Counted from the first letter of the stretch, positions 32,725 through 40,712 are shown. The stretch: 46,043 bases of DNA from CAYXTC01 sp964468405 (GCA_964468405.1 CAYXTC010000001.1:1-46043), one strand, 5' to 3'. The notes: generated by a model from the letters alone, not told the origin. Made by a program: numbers and translations.

Positions 32725-33385
32725 CAAAAAAATAGTTAGAATACTATACGAAATCGAAGAGTATTTAACTATCAAGGGCGTAGAATTCAAGCCCCGGGCT
32801 TATCAAAGGGCGGCAAAGGCAATAGAAAGTCTTGATAAAGAGCTGTCTGAAATATATAAAAAGGAGAGGCTTAAAGGACTAGAGAAAATAGAAGGTGTAG
32901 GAAAAAGCATAGCCAAGAAAATAGAAGAATATTTAAAAAAGGGAAAGATAAAATACCATCAGGACCTGAAAGAAGAAACCGCCATCCGTCAAATAGTTAC
33001 TTATTATTTTAAAACCAAAGGATTAACCCTTGAAGAACTAAAGAAAAATGCTAAAAAGAGAAAGATTATTTACTCCAGGTATACAAAGCCCGCCAAACAG
33101 CTGCTTGAGCTGGCAGGGTCTGTTGATGAGGCCAAAAAGGCCATAGACAAGGTAGCCAAATGGGCCAAGTCCAGGGAACTTGATTACGCTATTGAAACCG
33201 TCTTTAAAAAATGGCTGGAGCTAGATAAATTAAAACCCAAGGAGATAGTAAAAAAGCCCTTTTATCTTAACAAGCCCTTAGTTTGGTCTAAATCCAAACA
33301 AAAGTGGTATGTAATAGACGAAACCGGAGAATGGCTGGAGTTTAACGGCAAAGAAGAAGATATTGAATGGAGGATAGAGAAATAA
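32711..33385 (+). CDS. DNA polymerase beta-type lyase/HhH domain fused to an unknown C-terminus
   Basis: The 224-aa product begins with a domain (about 1-88) like the 8-kDa lyase domain of DNA polymerase X. FKPRAYQRAAKAIESL is followed by the helix-hairpin-helix LEKIEGVGKSIAKKIEEYL. Lys70 lines up with pol-beta Lys72, the Schiff-base residue of the dRP lyase. The polymerase palm, fingers and thumb are absent. Instead there is a helical middle (about 89-165, including YTKPAKQLLELAGSVDEAKKAI) and a short Trp-rich end. It may act as a DNA-binding or AP-site-processing protein. The C-terminus is not recognised. Confidence 0.7.
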   Translation: MKKDNKKIVRILYEIEEYLTIKGVEFKPRAYQRAAKAIESLDKELSEIYKKERLKGLEKIEGVGKSIAKKIEEYLKKGKIKYHQDLKEETAIRQIVTYYFKTKGLTLEELKKNAKKRKIIYSRYTKPAKQLLELAGSVDEAKKAIDKVAKWAKSRELDYAIETVFKKWLELDKLKPKEIVKKPFYLNKPLVWSKSKQKWYVIDETGEWLEFNGKEEDIEWRIEK

Positions 33386-33386
33386 A

Positions 33387-33420
33387 AAGCCCCGCCTTAG
33401 AGACGAGGCAGAGATTTTTT
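33387..33420 (+). terminator. Possible terminator
   Basis: Imperfect stem around GCCT/AGGC ending in six T. It falls just before the convergent small membrane gene. The stem is short. Confidence 0.4.
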
Positions 33421-33683
33421 CAAAAAGAACTGTGTCCTTCTTTCTTCCAAGCAACGAAGAATATTATGAGGAAAATTACCCCAGTAATCCCTGTTATTGT
33501 AAGATAGAGAATAAGGAAATTCTCCATCATAAAATCATTCCCGCAAAGCGCCAATAATCCAGCCACAATTGAATATAGTATAAAAACAGAAAAGACAGCA
33601 AGCAATAAAACAGTAACAAGCGATCCCGTGAGAACGCTCATTTTTACTCTTCTGGTCCATTCTCTGGCATCTTCGGTGTTCAT
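33420..33683 (-). CDS. Small two-helix membrane protein
   Basis: The 87-aa product is taken from ATG 33683, which has an AAAGGG site; a longer frame begins at 33728. After a short polar N-terminus (MNTEDAREWTRRVKM) it has two hydrophobic helices (about 16-42 and 52-80) and a short basic end. Not a recognised family. It is divergent from fmt and convergent with the lyase-domain gene. Confidence 0.6.
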   Translation of the reverse strand: MNTEDAREWTRRVKMSVLTGSLVTVLLLAVFSVFILYSIVAGLLALCGNDFMMENFLILYLTITGITGVIFLIIFFVAWKKEGHSSF

Positions 33684-33732
33684 TTCTACCCTTTCTTTTT
33701 TTAAATGAACCAATTGGAATAATAGCACAAAA

Positions 33733-34680
33733 ATGATTAATAGTCCAAATCTTAAAATAGTATTTATGGGAACCCCTTTCTTCGGGGCCGAAATTTTAAA
33801 AGGTTTATCTTCTTGTTATAAGCCCTCTCTTGTGATTACCTCGTTTGACAAGCCAAAAGGAAGAAAACAAGAAATTCTCCCTCCTCCCGTTAAAAAGACT
33901 GCCCAAGATCTTGAGATACCCGTTTTCCAGACAGAAAGCAATTCAGAAATTCACTCTAAATTAAGAGAGATAAGCCCTGATCTTTTAATATCTGCCTCGT
34001 GCGGGAAAATACTGTCAAAAGAGATTCTAGCCCTTCCGCGTTTCGGATGTTTGAATGTTCACCCCTCCCTTCTGCCGAAATACCGCGGATGTTCGCCCAT
34101 CCAAACTGCTATATTGAAAGGAGACGAAAAAACCGGAGTCACTATTTTTTTAATGGCAGAGGGAATAGATCAAGGAAAAATAATATCCCAGAAAGAAATA
34201 GAGATATCCGCAGAAGACGATTATCCTTCCCTGGAAAAAAAACTGACCCAAGCGGGGTCTGATCTTCTAATCAAAACTATACCAAAATGGATCAAAGGGG
34301 AAATAGAGCCCAAAGAACAATCCGGAGAAGAGTCTTCTTATACTTCAAAAATAAGAAAGGAGGATGGACAAATCGACTGGACAGAAAAGGCAGAGAAAAT
34401 AGAAAGGAAGATAAGGGCTTTTCACCCCTGGCCGGACGCTTTTACTTTTTGGAATAAAAAGGATAAAAAAGTCAGATTAAAAATATTGTCTTCGGAGATT
34501 AAAGAGAAAAAAACCGGGTCTGTCCCGGGACAAGTGTCAGAAGAAAGCCGCAATCTTACTGTTCAATGCCAGGATAAATCACTAATCATAGAAAGGATTC
34601 AGCCGGAAGGAAAACCTGCTATGAATTCTTCGGATTTTCTCAAAGGCAATCCCGACATTAAAGGAACTATCTTAAAATGA
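33733..34680 (+). CDS. fmt: Methionyl-tRNA formyltransferase
   Basis: The 315-aa enzyme formylates Met-tRNA for translation initiation. It has the N-terminal KIVFMGTPFFGAEIL strand, the folate-site loop NVHPSLLPKYRGCSPIQ, and the aspartate in AEGIDQGKII, followed by the C-terminal tRNA-binding domain (about 205-310). The gene overlaps efp by 4 nt (ATGA). The start is in a frame where the core begins only 8 residues in, so it is probably correct. Def is not in the window. Confidence 0.96.
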   Translation: MINSPNLKIVFMGTPFFGAEILKGLSSCYKPSLVITSFDKPKGRKQEILPPPVKKTAQDLEIPVFQTESNSEIHSKLREISPDLLISASCGKILSKEILALPRFGCLNVHPSLLPKYRGCSPIQTAILKGDEKTGVTIFLMAEGIDQGKIISQKEIEISAEDDYPSLEKKLTQAGSDLLIKTIPKWIKGEIEPKEQSGEESSYTSKIRKEDGQIDWTEKAEKIERKIRAFHPWPDAFTFWNKKDKKVRLKILSSEIKEKKTGSVPGQVSEESRNLTVQCQDKSLIIERIQPEGKPAMNSSDFLKGNPDIKGTILK

Positions 34681-35261
34681 CCGAATTGTCTTATTCTGAA
34701 ATAGAAAAAGGAGTGAATATAGTTATAGGCGGGAAACCCTTTAAAATACTAGAGACCTCTCCTATGTTTAAGGCAAGAGGACACTCTGTAATTCAAGCCA
34801 AGGCTAAAAACTTGAAAACAGGAGAAATAATATCTAAAACCTTTCATCCGTCTGAATCTTTTGAGGAAGCAGAAATTGATAAAAAGAATCTCAAGTTTAT
34901 TTACTCTCATAGAGGAAACTATGTCTTTTGCGAAAGAGGAAATCCCTCTCAAAGAATTTCTTTTACTGAAGATCAGATAGGAAATTCCAAAAACTTTTTA
35001 AAAGAAGGGCAGGAGGTTGAAGGATTGATGTTTAAAGATAAAATAATCAGCATCCAGCTCCCCATTAAGATCACACTGAAAGTAGAATATGCCCCACCCG
35101 GCATTAAAGGAAACACGTCAGAAGGAGGAACCAAAAATGTAACTTTAGAAACGGGATCTAGGCTAAGCGTTCCCCTGTTTATAAATCAGGGGGATGTTAT
35201 CGAGGTCAACACCGAAGAAAAAAATTATGTAAGAAGAATAAAAAAAGGAAAGGGGTTCTAA
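34677..35261 (+). CDS. efp: Translation elongation factor P
   Basis: The 194-aa product has the three-barrel EF-P layout. Domain I begins SEIEKGVNIVIGGKPFKILE and carries the loop FKARGHSVIQAKAKN, whose tip residue is Arg34 at the position of E. coli Lys34. Domains II/III include IKITLKVEYAPPGIKGNTSEGGTKNVTLETG. EF-P rescues ribosomes stalled at polyproline. Modification of the tip is not known for this lineage; an arginine there suggests EarP-type or none, and neither type of modifying enzyme is in the window. It shares an operon with fmt. Confidence 0.95.
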   Translation: MTELSYSEIEKGVNIVIGGKPFKILETSPMFKARGHSVIQAKAKNLKTGEIISKTFHPSESFEEAEIDKKNLKFIYSHRGNYVFCERGNPSQRISFTEDQIGNSKNFLKEGQEVEGLMFKDKIISIQLPIKITLKVEYAPPGIKGNTSEGGTKNVTLETGSRLSVPLFINQGDVIEVNTEEKNYVRRIKKGKGF

Positions 35262-35263
35262 CA

Positions 35264-35290
35264 AAAATGCGGCCGGGAAGGCCGCATTTT
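35264..35290. terminator. Bidirectional terminator after efp
   Basis: Perfect 11-bp stem AAAATGCGGCC/GGCCGCATTTT with a 5-nt loop. It serves fmt-efp on the plus strand and the convergent 82-aa gene on the minus strand. Confidence 0.9.
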
Positions 35291-35292
35291 GC

Positions 35293-35541
35293 TTACTTTG
35301 TTGGCCCCGAAGGGACGCCTAGCAGGAATCTTTTCATTCTGGGGAGTACTGTTTCCAGCGCCTCTACTTCCGGCATCAGAGGCTCAAAAGCATCTGTTAT
35401 TTCTTTCATTTCGTCAAGCGAAATCTTGATACCTGATATTTGTTGGTTGGTTTTAACCGTGTAGTAGGTGGCAAAAATACCAATAATCAGAGCCGCTACT
35501 GCTATTATAAGAACAAGGTATAATAATTTTTGGTTTTCCAT
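35293..35541 (-). CDS. Small single-span membrane protein with helical tail
   Basis: The 82-aa product has an N-terminal membrane helix (about 6-28) and a likely coiled-coil tail (QISGIKISLDEMKEITDAFE and after). It resembles small membrane-anchored coiled-coil proteins of unknown role. It converges on efp and shares its terminator. Confidence 0.65.
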   Translation of the reverse strand: MENQKLLYLVLIIAVAALIIGIFATYYTVKTNQQISGIKISLDEMKEITDAFEPLMPEVEALETVLPRMKRFLLGVPSGPTK

Positions 35542-35630
35542 ATTTATTAATTTAGATTCAAAGGAGCGACCTTTTCAATATTCTCTTCTTTAATTTTACC
35601 AATTAATAAAGAAGATATCAAAGTGGAAAA

Positions 35631-38537
35631 CTATCTTCGGGCGTAGTCGCAAATATCTCTGAAGTCGCAAGTTTTACACTGCCAGCCCGGCGTTGGCCTA
35701 AAGTCGCTTTTTTTGATCTTTTCTATCTTCTCGGATATCTCATCCTTTACTTCTTGTTTTTTCTTCTCTTGAGGAGAAAAGGAAACATAATTGTCTCCTT
35801 CTAAATAGTAATAACTAAGTTCTGTGGGCTGAAGGCCAAGGGCCTCTTCTGCTCCTATCTGATAAATAAATAATTGTTTCTTTTCTTCAGGAGAAACTTT
35901 CTTTTTGGGTCTGCCGGTTTTGTAATCTACTATTCTGGCTCCCCTGCCTGCTTTATCTATTCGGTCAATTCTGCCCCTTAGAATCTCCTCTCCTATCTTC
36001 ACCTTAAAGGGTATTTCCAGAGCAAGGGTTCCGTTTACTGTAAGTATTTCCGGCTTCTCTTTGGTGAAGCGGTCATAGAACTGCCTAAGAAGCTTTTTTC
36101 CGTTTTCAAAATAGGCTTCCTTCTGAGATTTGCTATCATACCACTCCCCTATCCACTGTTTTTTGTAAACTTTCATTAAATCCTCGAAAGAAAGAACAGA
36201 ACTTTTCTTACCCGAAGAAAAAAGTTCGGTTTGGGAGTTCCCGCTTTTACTTTCTGCTAGTTTAATAAATTCGTTAAGGGTGTTATGTATTGTTTTCCCG
36301 AAAGAAAAAACCGCTTTTCCTCTTATGGGGATCTTTAAAATATGGGCAAATTTGTACTGCAAAGGACATTTTTCAAAGGCTGCCAGTTGAGAAAAGGAAA
36401 AATAAGCCGGAAGAACTACTTTCTCCTTGGACCCCTTTCTGGCAAAGTTGTTCCTTCTGGTTATCGTTTCCTTCTTTTTCTTTTCCTCTTCTTTCTCATC
36501 AGCCAGGCCCATCTCTATTAAAAATCTCGAGGCCTTTTTTCTCTTTACCCCTCCATAGTCTTCCGCAGAGGAAAAAAACAGCCTCTCTTTCGCCCGAGTC
36601 ATGGCTACATAAAAAAGGCGCCTCTCTTCTTCTAAATGAATATCCCCCTCTGGCGTTTCTTCTTTTTCCAGTTCTTCAGGAATCTCAATGGGCTCTCTTC
36701 TTTCTGTGGTCGGGAACCTCCTGTCTACTAACCCTACAATAAACACGTATTTAAACTCTAATCCTTTAGCCGAGTGCACCGTCATAATTTTAACCACATC
36801 CGGCCCTTCTTCTATATCAAAGTCCAATTTCCCCTCTTCTCCGGATTCCATCTCCAAATTCAATTGTTCTATAAAATTGGGGAGGGTGGCGTCTACAAAA
36901 TCCTCTTCGAATCTTTTTACCTTTTTGTAGAACTGATTAATCAATTCCAGTTTTTGTTTTTGGTCACCGGAAGTAAGATATTTCAAATAGCCGGAGTTCT
37001 GCAAAAAAGAGACCAGAACTTCTGAGACATTGTTTTCTCTGGCTATTCGGGTGTGTTTTTCAATGGAACCCACTAGGGAATTAATTCTTTCTGCTGTTCG
37101 TTTTGAGAGATCAGGAATTACGGCTGCCTCCTGCAAAGCCTCATAAATAGATTTGGCCTCTTTTTTGGCGTAAAGACTGATCTTCATCGCCTCTTCCGGT
37201 TTTATCTTCAAAAAAGGAAACTTCAGCACTCTGTAGAGGGCAGAATTTTCATGATGATTGTCCAAAACTTTAAGATAAGAGATTATATCCAAAATTACAG
37301 GTTTGGAGTAAAGGCCGCAGGAAGCCAGGAACTGATGGGGAATTCTAGCCCTTTCCATGGCTCTGACAAACGGCTTGGCGGAATTGTTCGCTCTTACTAA
37401 AATAGCAAAGTCATTGGGGCTTTTTTCGGGATCCTTACTCATCATCTCTACGATTTTGTTTGCTACCCCCCTTGCTTCCTCGTCTGCGCTTTTAAATCTA
37501 AGGTATTCTATCTTTCCTTTCTTTTTGTCCGGGGCGATCAGTTTTTTGTTTATCTTGCTAACGCATTCCAAGCGATTGGGATCGTTGGCTTTAATAAATT
37601 TATAAGAAAGGTCTAAAATGTTTTGTTTTGATCTGTAGTTTTTAACCAAGAACACTTCAGTTAATTTAGGAAAATCCTTTCTGAATTGAAGAATGTTGTT
37701 ATAAGAGGCCCCTCGCCATCTGTATATAGCCTGATCGTCGTCTGCGCACACTGTCACATTATGGGGAGACCTAGACAAAGTTTTCACCAGATCGTACTGG
37801 GCCTTATTAGTGTCTTGAAACTCGTCAACTAAGATATATTTAAACTTATCTTGAAACTTTTTTAAAACTTGGGGCCTTCTTTTAAAAAGTTTTAAGGTGT
37901 AGTTTATAAGGTCGCCAAAATCCAGATAACCTTCTCCTAAAAGTAGTTTTTGATAAACATGATAAGCATTGGCAACTTCTTTGACCCTCTCTTTTTCTTT
38001 GTCTTCCGGAAGGTCTGTTAAATTACTTTTTAAATCTTCTGCGTGGCTTAAATACTCTTCAGGATAAATGGCCTGATCCTTGCACCGGGAGAAATGAGAA
38101 ATCAAAGCGTGTATAAACTTAGTTGGGTTTCCTAGGGGCTTGTAATAATCTAAATCAAAATTATCAAGATTCTGCCTTATTAAAAGCCAGGCGCCCGTCT
38201 GGTCAAGCAATTTAAAGTCAGAAGGGATGCCGATATCTAGGGCGTAATCTCTTAATATTCTTTCGCAGAAAGAGTGAAAGGTTGAAACCCACAAATCCAT
38301 ATATCCTGCAGGAAGAAGCTGGTCTACTCTTTCTTCCATTTCTTCTGCCGCCTTCTCTGTAAAGGTTACTCCTAGAATTTCCTCAGGCTTAGCCTTTCCC
38401 CGGTCTATTAAATAAGCGATTCTCTGGGTTATTACCGTAGTTTTGCCAGTTCCTGCCCCAGCCACTATTAAAAGAGGCCCGCCGGAATGGGTCACTGCTC
38501 TTTTTTGTTCTTTATTTAATTTCCTCAAATCAATCAT
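35631..38537 (-). CDS. UvrD/PcrA-type helicase fused to a PD-(D/E)XK nuclease (AddA/RecB-like)
   Basis: The 968-aa product has an SF1A helicase (1 to about 690) with Walker A AGAGTGKTT, DEFQDTN, DDDQAIYRWRGA, TVHSAKGLEF and YVAMTRAKERL. A C-terminal nuclease starts near 709 with His751, Asp858 (GRIDRID) and Asp871-x-Lys873 (VDYKTG). Cys724 plus Cys954, Cys957 and Cys963 form the spacing of an AddB-type iron-sulfur staple around the nuclease. The combination suggests end resection in double-strand break repair by a single polypeptide. No addB or recC partner is visible. The -10 box is 5 nt from the ATG. Confidence 0.93.
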   Translation of the reverse strand: MIDLRKLNKEQKRAVTHSGGPLLIVAGAGTGKTTVITQRIAYLIDRGKAKPEEILGVTFTEKAAEEMEERVDQLLPAGYMDLWVSTFHSFCERILRDYALDIGIPSDFKLLDQTGAWLLIRQNLDNFDLDYYKPLGNPTKFIHALISHFSRCKDQAIYPEEYLSHAEDLKSNLTDLPEDKEKERVKEVANAYHVYQKLLLGEGYLDFGDLINYTLKLFKRRPQVLKKFQDKFKYILVDEFQDTNKAQYDLVKTLSRSPHNVTVCADDDQAIYRWRGASYNNILQFRKDFPKLTEVFLVKNYRSKQNILDLSYKFIKANDPNRLECVSKINKKLIAPDKKKGKIEYLRFKSADEEARGVANKIVEMMSKDPEKSPNDFAILVRANNSAKPFVRAMERARIPHQFLASCGLYSKPVILDIISYLKVLDNHHENSALYRVLKFPFLKIKPEEAMKISLYAKKEAKSIYEALQEAAVIPDLSKRTAERINSLVGSIEKHTRIARENNVSEVLVSFLQNSGYLKYLTSGDQKQKLELINQFYKKVKRFEEDFVDATLPNFIEQLNLEMESGEEGKLDFDIEEGPDVVKIMTVHSAKGLEFKYVFIVGLVDRRFPTTERREPIEIPEELEKEETPEGDIHLEEERRLFYVAMTRAKERLFFSSAEDYGGVKRKKASRFLIEMGLADEKEEEKKKKETITRRNNFARKGSKEKVVLPAYFSFSQLAAFEKCPLQYKFAHILKIPIRGKAVFSFGKTIHNTLNEFIKLAESKSGNSQTELFSSGKKSSVLSFEDLMKVYKKQWIGEWYDSKSQKEAYFENGKKLLRQFYDRFTKEKPEILTVNGTLALEIPFKVKIGEEILRGRIDRIDKAGRGARIVDYKTGRPKKKVSPEEKKQLFIYQIGAEEALGLQPTELSYYYLEGDNYVSFSPQEKKKQEVKDEISEKIEKIKKSDFRPTPGWQCKTCDFRDICDYARR

Positions 38538-38542
38538 ATTAG

Positions 38543-38548
38543 ATTATC
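38543..38548 (-). promoter_or_regulatory. Possible -10 of the helicase-nuclease gene
   Basis: GATAAT, 5 nt before the ATG and directly after the terminator hairpin. No clear -35. Confidence 0.35.
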
Positions 38549-38561
38549 CTATCAGAAAAAA

Positions 38562-38580
38562 ACCCTCTTTGAAAGAAGGT
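38562..38580. terminator. Hairpin with flanking A/T runs (bidirectional)
   Basis: Stem ACCTTCTTT/AAAGAGGGT read on the minus strand, flanked by TTTTTT on both sides. It lies between the WG-repeat gene and the helicase gene. Confidence 0.6.
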
Positions 38581-38594
38581 CTTTTTTAATAAAA

Positions 38595-38614
38595 ATCCCG
38601 CTCTTTGGCGGGAT
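38595..38614 (-). terminator. Terminator of the WG-repeat gene
   Basis: Perfect 7-bp stem ATCCCGC/GCGGGAT with a 6-nt loop, followed by TTTTTATT. A second hairpin follows 14 nt later, giving a tandem terminator. Confidence 0.8.
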
Positions 38615-38629
38615 ATAAAAGAAAGAAAT

Positions 38630-39073
38630 TCAAGATTCAGCCCCATCATGGCGGATGTAGTGAAACCTTCCGTCCATACTTTGAACTTCGGCTTGATCTT
38701 CTATAAAATTTGCAACTTGTCGAAATCTTAATCCGGGATCGCTATAGGACACACTGCCATCGTGGCAAACATGGAACCAGCCCTTTTCGTCTCTGGCAGG
38801 AGCTACTCCCTCTGAGAAATTGCCTACTTCTTCGAAGTCGGCTTGATAGGCTCTTCGACCGCTATGCTGGATATGATACTCTCTGTCTCCCCTTCTTACG
38901 CGCGCCAATCCTTCCCGAAAGGAAGCCGTATAGTCATAAATAGGCGGGATAACAAACTCGCCCTGGTGATTGATAAACCCCCATCGACCCTGCTCGGTCT
39001 CCGCTGGAGCAAATCCTTCAGAATAAGCTCCCACATATTTTAGTCCTTGATCTTGTTTCGCATTGGTAGCCAT
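38630..39073 (-). CDS. WG-repeat protein
   Basis: The 147-aa product, taken from ATG 39073 with a GGGAAAG site, is built from four WG-type repeats. These include GRWGFINHQGEFVIPPIYDYTASF, then REYHIQHSGRRAY, GWFHVCHDGSVSY, and GRFHYIRHDG, each about 45 residues apart with an EG/EGLARV link. WG repeats form small beta modules that likely bind proteins or carbohydrates. No signal peptide is seen. The function is unknown. The strong promoter suggests good expression. Confidence 0.75.
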   Translation of the reverse strand: MATNAKQDQGLKYVGAYSEGFAPAETEQGRWGFINHQGEFVIPPIYDYTASFREGLARVRRGDREYHIQHSGRRAYQADFEEVGNFSEGVAPARDEKGWFHVCHDGSVSYSDPGLRFRQVANFIEDQAEVQSMDGRFHYIRHDGAES

Positions 39074-39111
39074 GTCTTTCCCTTTCTTTTTTCTAAAGAA
39101 CAACTTATTCT

Positions 39112-39140
39112 CTTATACCATCTCTATATTTTTTTGTCAA
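39112..39140 (-). promoter_or_regulatory. Promoter of the WG-repeat gene
   Basis: TTGACA (39135-39140), 17-bp spacer, TATAAG (39112-39117). The leader is about 30 nt. Confidence 0.8.
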
Positions 39141-39143
39141 AGA

Positions 39144-39605
39144 TTAATTTAAAAGAAACACCTGATAAGTGAGGTATGTAGCAAAGCTAACCCATATAAG
39201 ATAAGGCAACAATAGTAAGGATGCCGTCCTAGAAACGCGCCAATTAAAAATAATTAAGAATAATACGCTTAATCCCAGCAATCCTGCCTCCCAAACAGCA
39301 GGACCTATTAGGCCATTGTAAAAGAAAAGATAACTCCAGAAAACGTTTAAAAATCCGTTGACAAGAAACATTGACACAATAAGCCAAAAACGACTGTCTT
39401 TCTTCCCTCTATTCCAAGCAATAAGGGCTGAGATAGTGGCTAAAATGAAAATCGCGGTCCAAACGCTGCTTATCACAAAACCGGAGGGGGTCCAGGAAGG
39501 AGTATTGATCGACTGGTACCACTCCATGCCTTTTGAGGTTAAAAAACTCCCCACAGAGGCCACGACAACAGTGATTAGAGGAATGACAATATAGTTTGGT
39601 TTCAT
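39144..39605 (-). CDS. tspO: TspO/MBR family membrane protein
   Basis: The 153-aa protein has five membrane helices of the TspO family, which bind tetrapyrroles and cholesterol-like ligands. Recognisable parts are WYQSINTPSWTPSGFV after helix 1, NGFLNVFWSYLFF in the middle, and LLPYLIWVSFATYLTYQVFLLN at the end. The final asparagine of the usual LN pair near the end of helix 5 is threonine here. It is coupled to the upstream nucleotidase gene by an ATGA overlap. Its ligand is unknown. Confidence 0.9.
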   Translation of the reverse strand: MKPNYIVIPLITVVVASVGSFLTSKGMEWYQSINTPSWTPSGFVISSVWTAIFILATISALIAWNRGKKDSRFWLIVSMFLVNGFLNVFWSYLFFYNGLIGPAVWEAGLLGLSVLFLIIFNWRVSRTASLLLLPYLIWVSFATYLTYQVFLLN

Positions 39606-40447
39606 ATTATTTTGTCTATTAGTTTATTAATATATTCTACTGACCCGTCATTCAAGATAACTACATCGTACTGTTTCAGATAATTTTTCTTCTGTTCTTC
39701 CACCTTTTTATTTAAAAATCCCACTTTTATTAAATCACTGTAATCAAACCCCTCTATCATACCCACATCGTCTAGGTTATCCCCCATTAAAATTACGTTC
39801 CTCCTTTTTTCTATTCTGTCAAAAAAAGGGTAGTTTTGTACCGCTGTCTCGTATTTTCTCATTCCGTGAATTATGGGTTCTTCCACAGAGATGGCGTTTC
39901 CTTGCTCATTCCACTTAAAAGAATTAGAAATAATGTAAATGTTGTCAAAAAGCAATCCTTGTTTTTTAAAAAGCATAGAGATAGCGTCCCCTCCCAAGCC
40001 GCTGGAAGACATTATTACCAAAGGTATGCTGTTGTCTCGAAGTTTTGTTATAAGGACCTCGACCCCCTCTCTAAGTTTTATCTTTTCAGAATCCACAATG
40101 GCTTGGATGTGCTTTTTATTTAAACCGGACTTAATCAGCAAAGCGAATTGCTTTTCCCACCACTCTTTCATGGCTTTTATTTTTTCTTCTTTCGGAATAT
40201 CAGGATCTGTTTCTATATTATGATATCTCTCATGAAGAACCTGCGCCTTTTTATTATAATCCCCCGTTAAATAGTCTCCGTGGTAAAGAGCCCAGATTAC
40301 AGAAGGGATATATTCTCCATCAATAAAAGCCTGAGTGAGGGTTCTGTCAAAATCTGCCAGCAAATGGAAATTTTCACTCCCTCCTTGAATGAAATTATCC
40401 TCTTTTTTCTTCAACTCCTCTGGATTATTATAAATAATGTTTTCCAT
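39602..40447 (-). CDS. HAD-family pyrimidine 5'-nucleotidase-like protein (cN-III/UMPH-1 type)
   Basis: The 281-aa HAD hydrolase has the catalytic DFDRTLT motif (residues 33-39), a cap with the EYIPSVIWALYHGDYL and EEKIKAMKEWW helices, IMSSSGLGGDAI (motif 2) and LMGDNLDDVGMIEG (motif 4). This arrangement matches eukaryotic cytosolic 5'-nucleotidase III, which cleaves UMP and CMP. It is uncommon in bacteria. It is transcribed from a TATAAT box 8 nt upstream and is followed by tspO in the same operon. A role in nucleotide salvage is inferred. Confidence 0.82.
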   Translation of the reverse strand: MENIIYNNPEELKKKEDNFIQGGSENFHLLADFDRTLTQAFIDGEYIPSVIWALYHGDYLTGDYNKKAQVLHERYHNIETDPDIPKEEKIKAMKEWWEKQFALLIKSGLNKKHIQAIVDSEKIKLREGVEVLITKLRDNSIPLVIMSSSGLGGDAISMLFKKQGLLFDNIYIISNSFKWNEQGNAISVEEPIIHGMRKYETAVQNYPFFDRIEKRRNVILMGDNLDDVGMIEGFDYSDLIKVGFLNKKVEEQKKNYLKQYDVVILNDGSVEYINKLIDKII

Positions 40448-40455
40448 ATTGGTTT

Positions 40456-40461
40456 ATTATA
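40456..40461 (-). promoter_or_regulatory. -10 element of the nucleotidase-tspO operon
   Basis: Perfect TATAAT, 8 nt before the ATG. No good -35 is seen; upstream is the terminator of the 37-aa ORF. Confidence 0.5.
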
Positions 40462-40468
40462 ACACAAA

Positions 40469-40498
40469 AAAAGAGCCTTTATTAGCCAAGGCTCTTTT
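40469..40498 (-). terminator. Terminator of the 37-aa ORF
   Basis: Stem AAAGAGCCTT/AAGGCTCTTT (40470-40497) followed on the minus strand by T residues. The stop codon of the ORF lies at the edge of the stem. Confidence 0.8.
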
Positions 40499-40610
40499 AA
40501 AAATTGGATATAAAGGCCGATACCAGTAAACATAGAAAGGCAAGCCAAAAAATAATTACAGCAATAAAAGCCATAATTTCACTGAGGTGGTTTTTGGTCT
40601 CTTCATCCAT
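40497..40610 (-). CDS. 37-aa single-span micro-protein
   Basis: ATG 40610 with an AAGGGAAG site opens 37 codons: a polar start MDEETKNHLSEI, then one hydrophobic helix (MAFIAVIIFWLAFLCLLVS) and a short end. It has its own -10 box (TAGAAT at 40640-40645) and terminator, which supports expression as a single gene. The family is not recognised. Confidence 0.6.
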   Translation of the reverse strand: MDEETKNHLSEIMAFIAVIIFWLAFLCLLVSAFISNF

Positions 40611-40639
40611 TATTCTTCCCTTTTAAAAGATCTTACCTT

Positions 40640-40645
40640 ATTCTA
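40640..40645 (-). promoter_or_regulatory. -10 element of the 37-aa ORF
   Basis: TAGAAT with TG a few bases upstream (TGTGTTAGAAT), about 30 nt before the ATG. Confidence 0.4.
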
Positions 40646-40650
40646 ACACA

Positions 40651-40684
40651 AAAAAGAAAAAGCCCCGAAAATCCTGATCGGGGC
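40651..40684 (-). terminator. Terminator after the DUF3175 gene
   Basis: Stem GCCCCGA/TCGGGGC (40662-40684) followed on the minus strand by TTTTTC. It lies 94 nt beyond the DUF3175 stop and after a palindrome. Confidence 0.8.
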
Positions 40685-40712
40685 GTATAGAAAGAGCTGG
40701 ATTTAAAAAAAC

